From the NCBI GenBank assembly GCA_030149365.1, contig JASBRP010000014.1, positions 120,778-184,777 on the forward strand: a stretch of 64,000 nucleotides of DNA, written 5' to 3'. This stretch comes from Solimonas sp. (GTDB lineage: Bacteria > Pseudomonadota > Gammaproteobacteria > Nevskiales > Nevskiaceae). Both the position numbers and the translations under genes were made by a program. The notes beneath the pieces were generated by a model that did no database searches, was not told the DNA's origin, and saw nothing but the letters and a program-made list of their open reading frames with translations. Shown piece after piece: positions 45,453 through 54,538 of this stretch. Position 1 is the stretch's first letter. Each line of letters begins with the position of its first letter.

Positions 45453-46073
45453 TCAGGGCTTCTTCGCGTAGCAGCGCAGGAACATCTCCACCGCGCCCTC
45501 CACCACCTGCGCCTGCCGCTTCTGCGTCAGCGCCGGCTCGCCCATGGTGAGCTGCGGCCAGAAGGCGAAGCCCTTCACCAGCGCGTGCAACTGGTGCTCG
45601 GCGAAATCGATGTCCAGTGGCTTGAGCTTGCCGTCTGCCGCCGCGGCGCGGATCCAGGCCGTCAGCGCTTCTTCCGGGCCGCCTTCATCGAGCCGCGCGA
45701 TCAGCTCGCGCGCCCGGTCCGGGCGGCGCATGCCCTCGGCCAGCGCCACACGCGCCAGGTCCAGGAAGCCGCGGTCCTGCATCAGCCGCATCTTCTGCCA
45801 CAGCAACTCGCAGAGCTGCTCGCGCAGCGGCTTGCGCGGCTGATACGGGATCGCCTCCTCCGCCGTCGCGCACTCCCACAGCCTCCGCAGGATCGCCTCG
45901 AACAGCTCGTCCTTGCTGGGGAAGTGGTTGTAGACCGTGCGCTTGGACACCTCCGCGCTGGCGGCGATGCGGTCCATGCTGGTGCCGTCGAAACCCTGGG
46001 ACAGGAACTCCCGCAGGGCAGCCTGGAGGATGCTCTCGCGCTTGCGGTCGGTTAGGCGTTGCGGACGTGGCAT
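45453..46073 (-). CDS. TetR family regulator (AefR-like C-terminus)
   Basis: 206 residues. Helix-turn-helix FDGTSMDRIAASAEVSKRTVYNHFPSKDELF lies near residues 28-58 and the C-terminal region (HALVKGFAFWPQLTMGEPAL) matches the AefR-like TetR C-terminal family. It is divergent from an MBL-fold lipoprotein gene, with a palindrome at 46119-46134 between them, suggesting that it represses the lipoprotein gene and itself. Confidence 0.9.
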   Translation of the reverse strand: MPRPQRLTDRKRESILQAALREFLSQGFDGTSMDRIAASAEVSKRTVYNHFPSKDELFEAILRRLWECATAEEAIPYQPRKPLREQLCELLWQKMRLMQDRGFLDLARVALAEGMRRPDRARELIARLDEGGPEEALTAWIRAAAADGKLKPLDIDFAEHQLHALVKGFAFWPQLTMGEPALTQKRQAQVVEGAVEMFLRCYAKKP

Positions 46074-46083
46074 GCGGCAATTT

Positions 46084-46134
46084 TACACTGGACGGTTTAC
46101 TTTTGGAAAAGCGGAAACTACACTGTGCAGTGTA
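46084..46134. promoter_or_regulatory. Putative TetR operators
   Basis: A clear palindrome TACACTG-TG-CAGTGTA at 46119-46134 and a degenerate copy, TACACTG-GA-CGGTTTA, at 46084-46099. Both lie in the 80-bp gap between the divergent tetR and MBL-fold genes. Confidence 0.6.
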
Positions 46135-46153
46135 CAAATGCAGGAACCCCCTG

Positions 46154-47266
46154 ATGCGCCCCTTCCGCCCCCTGCTGCTGATGACCGGAGTCCTCGCCAT
46201 GACGGCCTGTGCCATGTCCGCTGCCGACAGTTCCAATGCCTACCAGGGCTCGCCGCAGTTCGCCGACGGCAAGTTCCGCAACCCGGTACCGCAGCCGCCG
46301 GAAGGCTTCGGCAAGATGCTGCGCATCGCCTGGAACTTCTTCTTCAACAAGCCGCAGGGCACCATGCCCGCCGCCCCGGTGCCAGTGGAAAAACTGACGC
46401 AAGACCAGTTGCTGGCCGCGCCGGACCGCACGCTGTGGCGCCTGGGGCATTCCACCATCCTGCTGAAGCTGCGCGGCCAGTTCTGGCTGACCGACCCGGT
46501 GTTCTCCGAGCGCGCCTCGCCCTTCCAGTGGATGGGCCCCAAGCGCTTCCACGCGCCGCCGATCTCCATCGACGAGCTGCCGCCGATCCGCGCCGTGATC
46601 CTGTCGCACGATCACTACGATCACCTGGACGATGCCGCCGTGCTCGCCCTCGCCGCCAAGACGCAGGTCTTCCTCGCACCGCTGGGCGTGGGTGATCGCC
46701 TTCTGGAATGGGGCGTGGATGCCGCCAAGGTGCAGCAGTTCGACTGGTGGCAGGAAATCACATTGGACGGCCTGCGCCTGGTGGCCACGCCAGCCCAGCA
46801 CTTCTCCGGCCGCAGCCTCAGCGACCGCAACAGCACGCTGTGGGCGTCCTGGGCGCTGATCGACGGCGACACGCGCATCTACTTCAGCGGCGACACCGGC
46901 TACTTCGACGGCTTCAAGACCATCGGCGAACGCCTGGGGCCCTTCGATCTCACGCTGATGGAGACCGGCGCCTACGACAAGCAGTGGCCCTACGTGCACA
47001 TGCTGCCGGAGCAGACCCTGCAGGCCCACCTGGACCTGCGCGGCCGCTGGATGCTGCCCATCCACAACGGCACCTTCGACCTCGCCATGCACTCCTGGAA
47101 CGATCCCTTCGAGCGCATCACCGCGCTGGCGGCGCAGCACGGCGTGAACCTGACCACGCCGGTGATCGGCACGGCGCTGGACGTGCGCGCGCCGCGGGCC
47201 AACACGCCCTGGTGGCGCGGCGTCGGAGAGCAGCCCGCGAAGGGCGTGCTGCAGACCGCCGACTGA
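46154..47266 (+). CDS. MBL-fold lipoprotein (NAPE-PLD/UlaG-like)
   Basis: 370 residues. Signal with probable lipobox MTAC (residues 16-19). LRLGHSTILLKLRGQFWLTDPVF and LSHDHYDHLDD supply the HxHxDH zinc motif; GDTGYFDGF and PIHNGTFDLAMH complete the set. This matches the NAPE-phospholipase-D-like group, which cleaves phosphodiester bonds of N-acyl phospholipids. An outer-membrane phospholipid role is plausible. ATG 46154 has GGAA upstream. Likely controlled by the divergent TetR. Confidence 0.88.
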   Translation: MRPFRPLLLMTGVLAMTACAMSAADSSNAYQGSPQFADGKFRNPVPQPPEGFGKMLRIAWNFFFNKPQGTMPAAPVPVEKLTQDQLLAAPDRTLWRLGHSTILLKLRGQFWLTDPVFSERASPFQWMGPKRFHAPPISIDELPPIRAVILSHDHYDHLDDAAVLALAAKTQVFLAPLGVGDRLLEWGVDAAKVQQFDWWQEITLDGLRLVATPAQHFSGRSLSDRNSTLWASWALIDGDTRIYFSGDTGYFDGFKTIGERLGPFDLTLMETGAYDKQWPYVHMLPEQTLQAHLDLRGRWMLPIHNGTFDLAMHSWNDPFERITALAAQHGVNLTTPVIGTALDVRAPRANTPWWRGVGEQPAKGVLQTAD

Positions 47267-48508
47267 TCAGGCGCGCGACGGCAGCCGCAGCGCCAGGATC
47301 AGCACGGTGGACAGCACCGCGGTGACCATGAAGGTGATCAGCGCGGTATCGTAGCTACCGGTGCGGTCGAAGACCTCGCCGATGTAGCGCACCGCGAAGA
47401 TCGAGAACGGCACCATCAGCAGGTTCATGCTGCCCAGCACGCTGCCGAAGCTGGCGGTACCGAAGCAGTCCGCCGCCAGCGTGGTCCACAGTGGATAGGT
47501 GCCGCCGATGGCCAGGCCGATGATGCTGCAGGCGATCAGCAGCGTGACGTAGCCCGGACTCAGCAGCAGGATCACCAGGAAGGCGAAGTTGCAGGCCGCC
47601 ACCGCGCAGAACAGCAGGCGCTTGTCGTAGCGGTCGGCCAGCGCGCCGATGGCCAGCTTGCCGAGGATGGCGGAGAAGGTCAGCGTGGACACCAGCAGCG
47701 AGGCCTGCGGCAGCGTCAGGCCGGCGTCGGTGCCATAAGGGATCAGCGAGGACAGCAGCGCCTGGTCTGCGCCCAGCAGGATGCCGGCGCCGCAGGACAG
47801 CAGCCAGAAGTTGCGCGTGCGCAGCAGCTTGGCCAGCGTCCAGGTCTCCCCCGCCGCCATCGCGCCCTGCCCCGCCTGCGGCAGCGGCTGGCCGTCCGGC
47901 GTCAGGCCCATATCGGAGGGCCGGTCGCGCATCAGCAGCCAGCCTACGGCAGCAATCACCAGGCCCACGATCAGGCCCTGCGCGATGAGCGCATGGCGCC
48001 AGCCGAAGCTCTCCATCAGGAAGGCCACCAGCGGCGGCATCAGGAAGCCGCCGGCGGAGGTGGCCACCGCCAGCACGCCCAGCGCGCGGCCGCGCTGCCG
48101 CAGGAACCAGCGGGCGGCGATGGTGTTGGCCGCCAGCGCGCCGGCGGCCAGCGTGCCGATGGAGACCGGCCCCAGGATCAGCAGCGCCATGGTGGTTGGC
48201 GAATGCGACAGGCCCATCAGCACGAAGCCGGCGGCGAACAGCAGGCCGCCCCCAACGATCACCTGCCGTGCCGAGCGGCGGTCCAGCATCTTGCCCACCA
48301 GCGGCGCCCAGACGGCGAAACCCAGCAGCAGCGCCATGAAGCCAATGTTGGCATTGGCACGTGACAGCCCGAACTCGGCCGACAGCGGCGCCACGAACAG
48401 GCCGAAGCTGTAGGTGGTGCTGCCGATCAGCAGCGCCGTGCAGACGAAACCCGCCGCCACGATCCACCAGCCATGAAAGATGCCGCCCGCTGCCTTGGCC
48501 TGCTCCAT
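47267..48508 (-). CDS. MFS transporter, monocarboxylate/OFA-like
   Basis: 413 residues, 12 helices. FHGWWIVAAGFVC at the start and LSRANANIGFMALLLG are typical of MFS carriers for monocarboxylates, oxalate or aromatic acids. ATG 48508 is chosen because AGGAGAGGA precedes it. Its stop abuts the stop of the MBL-fold gene. Substrate not predictable. Confidence 0.9.
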   Translation of the reverse strand: MEQAKAAGGIFHGWWIVAAGFVCTALLIGSTTYSFGLFVAPLSAEFGLSRANANIGFMALLLGFAVWAPLVGKMLDRRSARQVIVGGGLLFAAGFVLMGLSHSPTTMALLILGPVSIGTLAAGALAANTIAARWFLRQRGRALGVLAVATSAGGFLMPPLVAFLMESFGWRHALIAQGLIVGLVIAAVGWLLMRDRPSDMGLTPDGQPLPQAGQGAMAAGETWTLAKLLRTRNFWLLSCGAGILLGADQALLSSLIPYGTDAGLTLPQASLLVSTLTFSAILGKLAIGALADRYDKRLLFCAVAACNFAFLVILLLSPGYVTLLIACSIIGLAIGGTYPLWTTLAADCFGTASFGSVLGSMNLLMVPFSIFAVRYIGEVFDRTGSYDTALITFMVTAVLSTVLILALRLPSRA

Positions 48509-48678
48509 GCGTCCTCTCCTCATCGTTTCCGGATTATTGGCAGGCCCCGCACCCCGCCGGCTGGTCCGTTGGGGTGAGCTCCGGCCGAACGATGAATCAC
48601 CGCATCTCGAGGAGCAGCCTTTAGTATGGGTTACCCTGCCCGCAGGCCGGAATGCGGCCCGCTTCCGACGGACTGCTC

Positions 48679-49215
48679 ATGCATGAAGAAATCCTCGCCT
48701 TCTGGTTCCAGGAGATCGACCCGAAAGCCTGGTGGACCGCCGACCCGGCCTTCGACCGGCTGATCCAGGAACGCTACGGCGAACTCCTGGCTCAGGCGTC
48801 CCGCGCCGAGCTCCACGCCTGGCGCGCCACGCCGCGCGGACGGCTGGCGGAAGTGCTGGTGCTGGACCAGTTCTCCCGCAACATCCACCGCAATTCGCCA
48901 CTGGCCTTCGCGCAGGACCCGATGGCCCTGACCCTGGCACAGGAAGCCATCGCCGTGGGCGCGCACGCCACGCTCTCCGCCGTGGAGCGGAGCTTCCTGT
49001 ACCTGCCCTTCATGCACAGTGAGTCCCGCGCGATCCACGAGTGGGCCGAGCGGCTGTATCGCGACAACGGCATTCCGCTGAACCATGACTTCGAACTGAA
49101 GCACAAGGCGATCGTCGACCGCTTCGGGCGCTACCCGCACCGCAACGCGATCCTGGGGCGCGCCTCGACAATTGCGGAGATCGAGTTCCTCAAGCAGCCG
49201 GGGTCGAGCTTCTAG
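48679..49215 (+). CDS. DUF924 family protein
   Basis: 178 residues. ILAFWFQEIDPKAWWTADPAFD, VLVLDQFSRNIHR and FLYLPFMHSES are the conserved blocks of DUF924, a cytoplasmic helical (TPR-like) family of unknown function. Length is normal (about 180). Starts 170 nt from the divergent MFS gene. Confidence 0.93.
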   Translation: MHEEILAFWFQEIDPKAWWTADPAFDRLIQERYGELLAQASRAELHAWRATPRGRLAEVLVLDQFSRNIHRNSPLAFAQDPMALTLAQEAIAVGAHATLSAVERSFLYLPFMHSESRAIHEWAERLYRDNGIPLNHDFELKHKAIVDRFGRYPHRNAILGRASTIAEIEFLKQPGSSF

Positions 49216-49233
49216 GGAAGCCCGGGCAAGCAG

Positions 49234-49282
49234 CCGTTCGCCCTGAAGTCCTGAGCGTGTCGAGGGATCGAAGAGTGAACGG
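49234..49282. repeat. Dispersed repeat with CCGTTC...GAACGG ends
   Basis: Begins CCGTTCGCCCTGA and ends GAACGG, with TGTCGAGGG inside, a variant of the CCGTTCGCCCTGAGCTTGTC...-type repeat common between proteobacterial genes. A related half copy is at 56652-56676. Confidence 0.6.
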
Positions 49283-49393
49283 CAACTCGCCGCCGCGCTG
49301 CGGGAAATCCAGGTTGTCGCGTCGCGAACGTTTCGCCCGCGGCCCGGCTCGGGCATCCTTGGCCCGCCCCGATAGAGGGCCAGGAGGAGCCTC

Positions 49394-50707
49394 ATGCAGC
49401 AAGCGCGCGCAATTCCCGGTGACACTGGCTGGCCGCTGGTCGGGCATTCCTTCGACTACCTGTTCAACTTCGAGCGCTTCACCCGTGGACGCTTCGCGCG
49501 CTACGGCGAGGTCGTGCGCATCAATACCTTCGGCATGGAGTTCATCGCGCTGCTGGGGCCGGAGGCGAACCAGCTGGTGCTGCAGAACCGCGACGATCTG
49601 TTCAGCAATGCCTCCTGGACGAAGATCATCGGCCCCTTCTTCCGCCGCGGGCTGATGCTGCTGGACGGTGACGAGCACCGCCTGCACCGGCGCGTGATGC
49701 AAGTGGCCTTCACCAACTCCGCGTTGCGCCAGGACCTGGACGGCATCAACCGCACGCTGGACGAATCCCTGGCGAACTGGCCCACCGGCGAGGGCGTGAA
49801 GGTGTTCGACCTGCTCAAGAGCATGACGCTGGACGTGGCCAGCCGCGTGTTCCTGGGCCAGCCCGCCGGCCAGGACAGCGACGCCATGAACAAGGCCTTC
49901 CTCGCCACCGTGCAGGCCGCCACCGGCGTGGTGCGTCATGACCTGCCCTTCACGCGCTGGCGCGCGGGCCTGCGCGGCCGCGAACTGCTGGAAAAGACCT
50001 TTGCCGCCGCCCTGCCCGCGCACCGCAGCGGTAGCGGCAACGACCTGTTCACGCGTCTCTGCGCGGCGCGCACCGAGGACGGCCAGCCCTTCAGCGACGA
50101 GGACGTGATCAATCACCTGGTGTTCCTGCTGATGGCGGCGCACGACACCAGCACCATCACGCTGAGCAACATGCTCTACCAGTTGGCCAGGCACCCGGAG
50201 TGGCAGGAACGGCTGCGCGAGCAGAGCCTCGCACTGGGTCGCACGCAGCTGGAATACGAGGACCTGGAGCGCCTGTCCGACATGGATCACGCCATGAAGG
50301 AGACGCTGCGCCTGACGCCACCGGTGCCGGGCCTGCCGCGCCAGGCCACGCGCGACTTCGAATACGCCGGCTACCGGATTCCCAAGGGAACCCTGGTTTC
50401 GATCTCGCTGTGGATGACCCACCGGCTGGAGCGCTACTGGAAGGAGCCCGAGCGCTTCGATCCGGACCGCTTCGCCGCGGGACGCGCGGAAGACCGGCAG
50501 CACCCGTTCCTGTGGCTGCCCTTCGGCGGCGGCGCGCACAAGTGCATCGGCATGCACTTCGGCGCCATGGAAGTGAAGGCGGCGTTGCACCAGATGCTGC
50601 TGCGCTTCCGCTGGAGCGTCCCGGCCGGCTACACCATGCCGCAGGACTGGACCAGCCTGCCGATTCCGGCGGACCGGCTGCCGCTGCGGCTGGAAAAACT
50701 GGGCTGA
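49394..50707 (+). CDS. Cytochrome P450
   Basis: 437 residues, soluble bacterial type without membrane anchor. I-helix AHDTST (about 248-253), ExxR as ETLR (E303, R306), and heme loop FGGGAHKCIG with Cys384. The N-terminus (IPGDTGWPLVGHSFDYL) and overall pattern resemble the CYP120/CYP26-like bacterial group that acts on retinoid- or terpenoid-like lipids. GGAGGAG precedes the ATG. No ferredoxin gene is adjacent, so redox partners are elsewhere. Confidence 0.93.
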   Translation: MQQARAIPGDTGWPLVGHSFDYLFNFERFTRGRFARYGEVVRINTFGMEFIALLGPEANQLVLQNRDDLFSNASWTKIIGPFFRRGLMLLDGDEHRLHRRVMQVAFTNSALRQDLDGINRTLDESLANWPTGEGVKVFDLLKSMTLDVASRVFLGQPAGQDSDAMNKAFLATVQAATGVVRHDLPFTRWRAGLRGRELLEKTFAAALPAHRSGSGNDLFTRLCAARTEDGQPFSDEDVINHLVFLLMAAHDTSTITLSNMLYQLARHPEWQERLREQSLALGRTQLEYEDLERLSDMDHAMKETLRLTPPVPGLPRQATRDFEYAGYRIPKGTLVSISLWMTHRLERYWKEPERFDPDRFAAGRAEDRQHPFLWLPFGGGAHKCIGMHFGAMEVKAALHQMLLRFRWSVPAGYTMPQDWTSLPIPADRLPLRLEKLG

Positions 50708-50752
50708 AGTCCGTGACGCTCGTGTGGAGCTGCCGAGGCACGAACCAGCTAC

Positions 50753-51160
50753 CTATAGGCGCCTCTCCAGCAACACCTTGAGCGCCTGCAGGTCCTTGGC
50801 CACCCACTTGGCATCGCGGGCAAAGGCGGCGTCATCCGCGCCGGGCTGACGGAACACGGTCAGCATCACCTCGGCTCCGTCGCCGTTGGCGATGACCCGC
50901 AGCGGGATGTACAGCCGGATGCCGCCCGGCAGCTCCACATGGTGGTCCAGCACGCCATGGTCGTTACGCGGGCTGAACCAGACCTTGGCCTGGCCTTCCG
51001 GCGCGGCGGCCACCCAGTGATCGCCCGCCTCGTGCAGCGAGTCGGCCAGGCCGCTGGCCCAGCGCGGGAAATTGAGCGGCTGGCAGGCGAAGTCGTAGAC
51101 CTCGCGCCAGTCGCGCTGGATGGTCACGCTCAGGGTGCGTGCATGTAGCGATTCAGCCAT
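50753..51160 (-). CDS. SRPBCC family protein
   Basis: 135 residues with the helix-grip pattern: an initial strand LSVTIQRDWREVYDFACQPLNFPRWA and closing helix WVAKDLQALKVLLERR. This family (polyketide cyclase/AHSA1/START-like) binds small hydrophobic molecules. Convergent with the P450 gene and divergent from the quinone oxidoreductase gene. Confidence 0.85.
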   Translation of the reverse strand: MAESLHARTLSVTIQRDWREVYDFACQPLNFPRWASGLADSLHEAGDHWVAAAPEGQAKVWFSPRNDHGVLDHHVELPGGIRLYIPLRVIANGDGAEVMLTVFRQPGADDAAFARDAKWVAKDLQALKVLLERRL

Positions 51161-51196
51161 GATGTTGCCCTCTCATTTGCGGACAGTGTGACAGGC

Positions 51197-52171
51197 ATGG
51201 CCAAGGCGATCAGGATTTCCCGCAGCGGTGGGCCGGAGGTGATGGAGTACGTCGAGATCGACGTGGCCGATCCCTTCCCCGGGGAGGTGCGCATCCGCCA
51301 GGCCGCCTGCGGCCTGAACTTCATCGACGTGTACCACCGCAACGGCACCTACAAGCAGCCCCTGCCCGGCGGCGTCGGCATGGAGGCCTCCGGCACGGTG
51401 GTGGCCGTGGGTGCCGGCGTGACGCACCTGCAGGCGGGCGATCGCGTGGCCTATGCCGGCGGCCCCATCGGCGCCTATGCCAGCGAGCGCACGATGCCCG
51501 CCGCCATGGTGGTGAAGCTGCCGGACGGCATCGAGCTCGAGACCGCGGCCGGCATGATGCTGCAGGGCCTCACCGTGCAATACCTGTTCCGCCGCACCTT
51601 CCTGCTGCGTGGCGGCGAAACCATCCTGTTCCATGCCGCTGCCGGCGGCGTCGGCCTGATCGCCTGCCAATGGGCCCGCGCACTGGGCGTGACCATGATC
51701 GGCACCGTCAGTTCCGACGAGAAGGCTGAGCTGGCCCGCAGCAACGGCTGCGCGCACGTGATCAACACCCATCGCGAGAACTTCGTGGAGCGCGTGCGCG
51801 AGATAACCGGCGGCCGCGGCGTGCCGGTGGTGTACGACGGCGTCGGCAAGGACACCTTCACCGGCTCGCTGGATTGCCTGGCACGCCTGGGCACGATGGT
51901 GTCCTTCGGCAATGCCTCCGGCGTGGTGCCGCCCTTCTCGCTCAGCGAGCTGAGCTCGCGCGGCTCGCTGTTCATCACCCGCCCGACGATGTTCGACTAC
52001 ACCGCGCAGCGCGAGGACCTGGATGCGATGGCGGCGGAGCTGTTCTACATGGTCGGCAGCGGCCAGGTGAAGATCGACATCCGCCAGCGCTATCCGCTGT
52101 CCGAGGTGGGCCGTGCGCACCAGGACCTGGAAGCGCGGCGCACCACGGGCTCCACCATCCTGCTGCCCTGA
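51197..52171 (+). CDS. qor: NADPH:quinone oxidoreductase (QorA-like)
   Basis: 324 residues of the zinc-free MDR branch. GLNFIDVYHRNGTY, the Rossmann segment LFHAAAGGVGLIACQWARALG, VVYDGVGKDTF and VSFGNASG line up with E. coli QorA along the whole length. It reduces quinones with NADPH. ATG 51197 is preferred; a GTG at 51188 in frame is possible. The gap to the divergent SRPBCC gene is only 36 nt. Confidence 0.93.
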   Translation: MAKAIRISRSGGPEVMEYVEIDVADPFPGEVRIRQAACGLNFIDVYHRNGTYKQPLPGGVGMEASGTVVAVGAGVTHLQAGDRVAYAGGPIGAYASERTMPAAMVVKLPDGIELETAAGMMLQGLTVQYLFRRTFLLRGGETILFHAAAGGVGLIACQWARALGVTMIGTVSSDEKAELARSNGCAHVINTHRENFVERVREITGGRGVPVVYDGVGKDTFTGSLDCLARLGTMVSFGNASGVVPPFSLSELSSRGSLFITRPTMFDYTAQREDLDAMAAELFYMVGSGQVKIDIRQRYPLSEVGRAHQDLEARRTTGSTILLP

Positions 52172-52176
52172 AACGC

Positions 52177-52210
52177 AAAAGGCCTCCCGCCCCGGAGGGG
52201 CAAGAGGCCT
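52177..52210 (-). terminator. Terminator after the TonB receptor gene
   Basis: On the minus strand AGGCCTC, an internal GCCCCTCC..GGGGC-type hairpin, then GAGGCCT followed by TTT. It lies between the convergent receptor and quinone oxidoreductase genes and may serve both. Confidence 0.7.
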
Positions 52211-52223
52211 GCGGACCGCAGGC

Positions 52224-54431
52224 TCAGAAGCGCAGGTTCAGCGTCACGCTGCCGCTGGACGGCGTGCCGAAGTAGAGATTGCCGTACTCGTCGAGCACGT
52301 AGTACTTACGATCCAGCAAGTTGTTGCCGTTGAGCTGCACGGAGAAATTCTCCGTCACCTCGTAGCGCGCCAGCAGGCTCACCAGGGTCACCGGGCTCTG
52401 CCCGAGCTCGGTGGCTACCGGGTCCGGCGTACCCGGCGCATACACCGTCGCCTTGCTCTTGGACTGCCAGTTCACGCCGCCACCGAGGGTCAGCTTGTTC
52501 CAGGCACCCTGCGGCGTCCAGCTGGTGAAGCTGCGCACCATGGTGTGCGGTACGTAGCGGTTCAGCCCGTTCCCGTCTGCGTCCTCCAGGGAGAGGTTGG
52601 ACCAGCCCAGGGACAGGTTCCAGCCCTGGATCGGCTGGCCGGAGACTTCCAGCTCGAAGCCGCGGCTGCGGGCGCCATCGACATTGACCGAGGCCTGCGA
52701 CAGCGGACGGCCGGGCACGGTGTAGGGAAGACCAGTGTCCGGATCGATCTCCTCGTCCAGCGCCGCAACGTTGTCCTGCCGCGTATCGAACAAGGTCAGT
52801 GCCGTGTTGAGCCGCCCGCCGAAGTGTTCGCCCTTGATGCCGATCTCCACGCTCTGGCCGGTGGTCGGATCGAGGAAGCTGGCGTTGCGATCCAGCTTGT
52901 TCTGCGGCTTGAAAATCTCGGTGTAGCTGGCGAAGGCCGTCCACTGGGGCAGGAAGTCGTAGATCAGGCCAGCGTAGGGCGTGATGGGATGTTCCTTGTA
53001 GACGAAGGCCTGGTCGTCGGAATAGAGGTCGAAGTAGTCCGTGTCCCAGCGCGTGTAACGCAGGCCGGCGATCAGCTTGAGCGGGTCTGCCAGCGAGAAG
53101 CGATAGGCCGCGTAGAGGGCGGTCTGGTCGGTGGTGATACTCGTGATCCGGTCCCCGGTCGTGGAGAACACCGGCTCGGGATAGGAGCCATCCCACTCGA
53201 AGAAATTGCCCGTCGGCGGTAGTTCTTCCGGCGGCGGCGCGGCGAACTCGTAGCCGTCCAGCTTCAGCCGCGAATGGTTGGCGCCCACGACCACCTCGTG
53301 CTTGCGACCAAACAACTCGAAGGGTCCCTTGGCGAACAGGTCCAGCGAGTTCATCTGCCCGCCTTCCGAGCTCCGGTAGGCATAAGGAATGAGTCCCTCG
53401 CCCGTCGTTGGGTCCGGGTAACCCTCCATGTAGAACAGGGCGGAATCGCTGCCCAGTTCGCGATGCGTCAACGTGGCGTTCAGCGACCAGCCGCCACCGA
53501 AGTCATGCTGCAGTTCGGCAAACAGCGTCTCGGTGCGCTTGTTCCAGAAGCTCCAGTTGGCCGCCGTGGTGATCGAGCGGCGCCAGTCGGTGCGCGTGCC
53601 GTCGCTGTAGAACAAGGGGAAGGAGCCCCAGGTATTGGCCTGCGGCTGTGTCTCCAGGTAATCGTAGCCCAGGGACAGCACCGTTTCAGGCCCCAGGTCC
53701 GCTGCCACCGTCGCGTAGAACGCCTGCTTCTCGTTGCTGTAGAGGGCCTGGTAGGAATCACGCCCCTGGTACACCCCCACGACGCGGGCACGAACGCTGC
53801 CGTCCGCCGTCAGCGGCGTGGAAAGATCGGCCACCGTGCGGTAGTCGTTCCAGGAGCCAACGCTCAACGAGGAAAGGGCCTCGAAGCCGCGGCTGTCGGC
53901 ACGCTTGCGCACCAGGTTGACCGCGGCAGCAGGGTTGCCCGCCCCGGACAACAGGCCCGTGGCACCACGCACGATCTCGATGCGCTCGTACATCGCGGTT
54001 TCGACGGTCTCGTCGATCGAGCCGGTGCTGAACACCGTGCTGGCCGGGATGTTGTCGTACAGCAGGTTGTCGATAACGAAGCCGCGCGCCGTGAACACTA
54101 CGCGCTCGCTGTCGTAGGCATAGGAGTAGATGCCTGGAGTGTTGTCCAGCACGTCGCGCATCGACTGCAGGTTCTGGTCCTCCAGGCGCTGACGGGTAAA
54201 TACCGTCACCGACTGCGGTGTCTCGCGCAGGCTCAGCGGCAGGCGGGTGGCAGCGCCCGTCTCCTTGACGATATAGGGCTGGGTGGCCTCCGCCTTCACC
54301 TCCACCGCCGGCAGTGTCGCGGGCTCAGCTTCCTGGGCAGTGGCGGCGGCCGGCAGTGCGGCCAGCAATGCAACGGGCAGCAGATGGCGACGGGCGCGCG
54401 ACGCGCGCCTGGGGAGCGGGGCGAAGTCCAT
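52224..54431 (-). CDS. TonB-dependent siderophore receptor
   Basis: 735-residue outer-membrane receptor. Signal peptide to about ATAQA (33), then a short N-terminus with no secretin/signalling domain. The plug (ETPQSVTVFTRQRLEDQNLQSMRDVLDNTPGI, VRGATGLLSGAGNPAAAVNLVRKR) is of the FhuA/FoxA/FpvA hydroxamate/catecholate type, and the barrel ends in a C-terminal LRF. GAGAG precedes the ATG. A Fur-box-like site lies just upstream, so iron repression is likely. No siderophore biosynthesis or TonB gene is adjacent. Confidence 0.94.
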   Translation of the reverse strand: MDFAPLPRRASRARRHLLPVALLAALPAAATAQEAEPATLPAVEVKAEATQPYIVKETGAATRLPLSLRETPQSVTVFTRQRLEDQNLQSMRDVLDNTPGIYSYAYDSERVVFTARGFVIDNLLYDNIPASTVFSTGSIDETVETAMYERIEIVRGATGLLSGAGNPAAAVNLVRKRADSRGFEALSSLSVGSWNDYRTVADLSTPLTADGSVRARVVGVYQGRDSYQALYSNEKQAFYATVAADLGPETVLSLGYDYLETQPQANTWGSFPLFYSDGTRTDWRRSITTAANWSFWNKRTETLFAELQHDFGGGWSLNATLTHRELGSDSALFYMEGYPDPTTGEGLIPYAYRSSEGGQMNSLDLFAKGPFELFGRKHEVVVGANHSRLKLDGYEFAAPPPEELPPTGNFFEWDGSYPEPVFSTTGDRITSITTDQTALYAAYRFSLADPLKLIAGLRYTRWDTDYFDLYSDDQAFVYKEHPITPYAGLIYDFLPQWTAFASYTEIFKPQNKLDRNASFLDPTTGQSVEIGIKGEHFGGRLNTALTLFDTRQDNVAALDEEIDPDTGLPYTVPGRPLSQASVNVDGARSRGFELEVSGQPIQGWNLSLGWSNLSLEDADGNGLNRYVPHTMVRSFTSWTPQGAWNKLTLGGGVNWQSKSKATVYAPGTPDPVATELGQSPVTLVSLLARYEVTENFSVQLNGNNLLDRKYYVLDEYGNLYFGTPSSGSVTLNLRF

Positions 54432-54450
54432 TTCAGGCTCTCTTTTGAAC

Positions 54451-54487
54451 TAATACTCATTATCAATTAATAATGAATATCATTCAA
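54451..54487. promoter_or_regulatory. Fur-box-like site upstream of the TonB receptor
   Basis: An A/T-rich stretch with overlapping GATAAT-like units. AATAATGAATATCATTCAA (54469-54487) matches 13 of 19 positions of GATAATGATAATCATTATC, and GATAATGAGTATT follows on the minus strand. This is the only such island in an otherwise GC-rich neighbourhood. Confidence 0.75.
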
Positions 54488-54538
54488 TGATGGATTCCCC
54501 GCAGGCCGGCCTGCCGCGACGGGAAACGCCGCCCGCCC

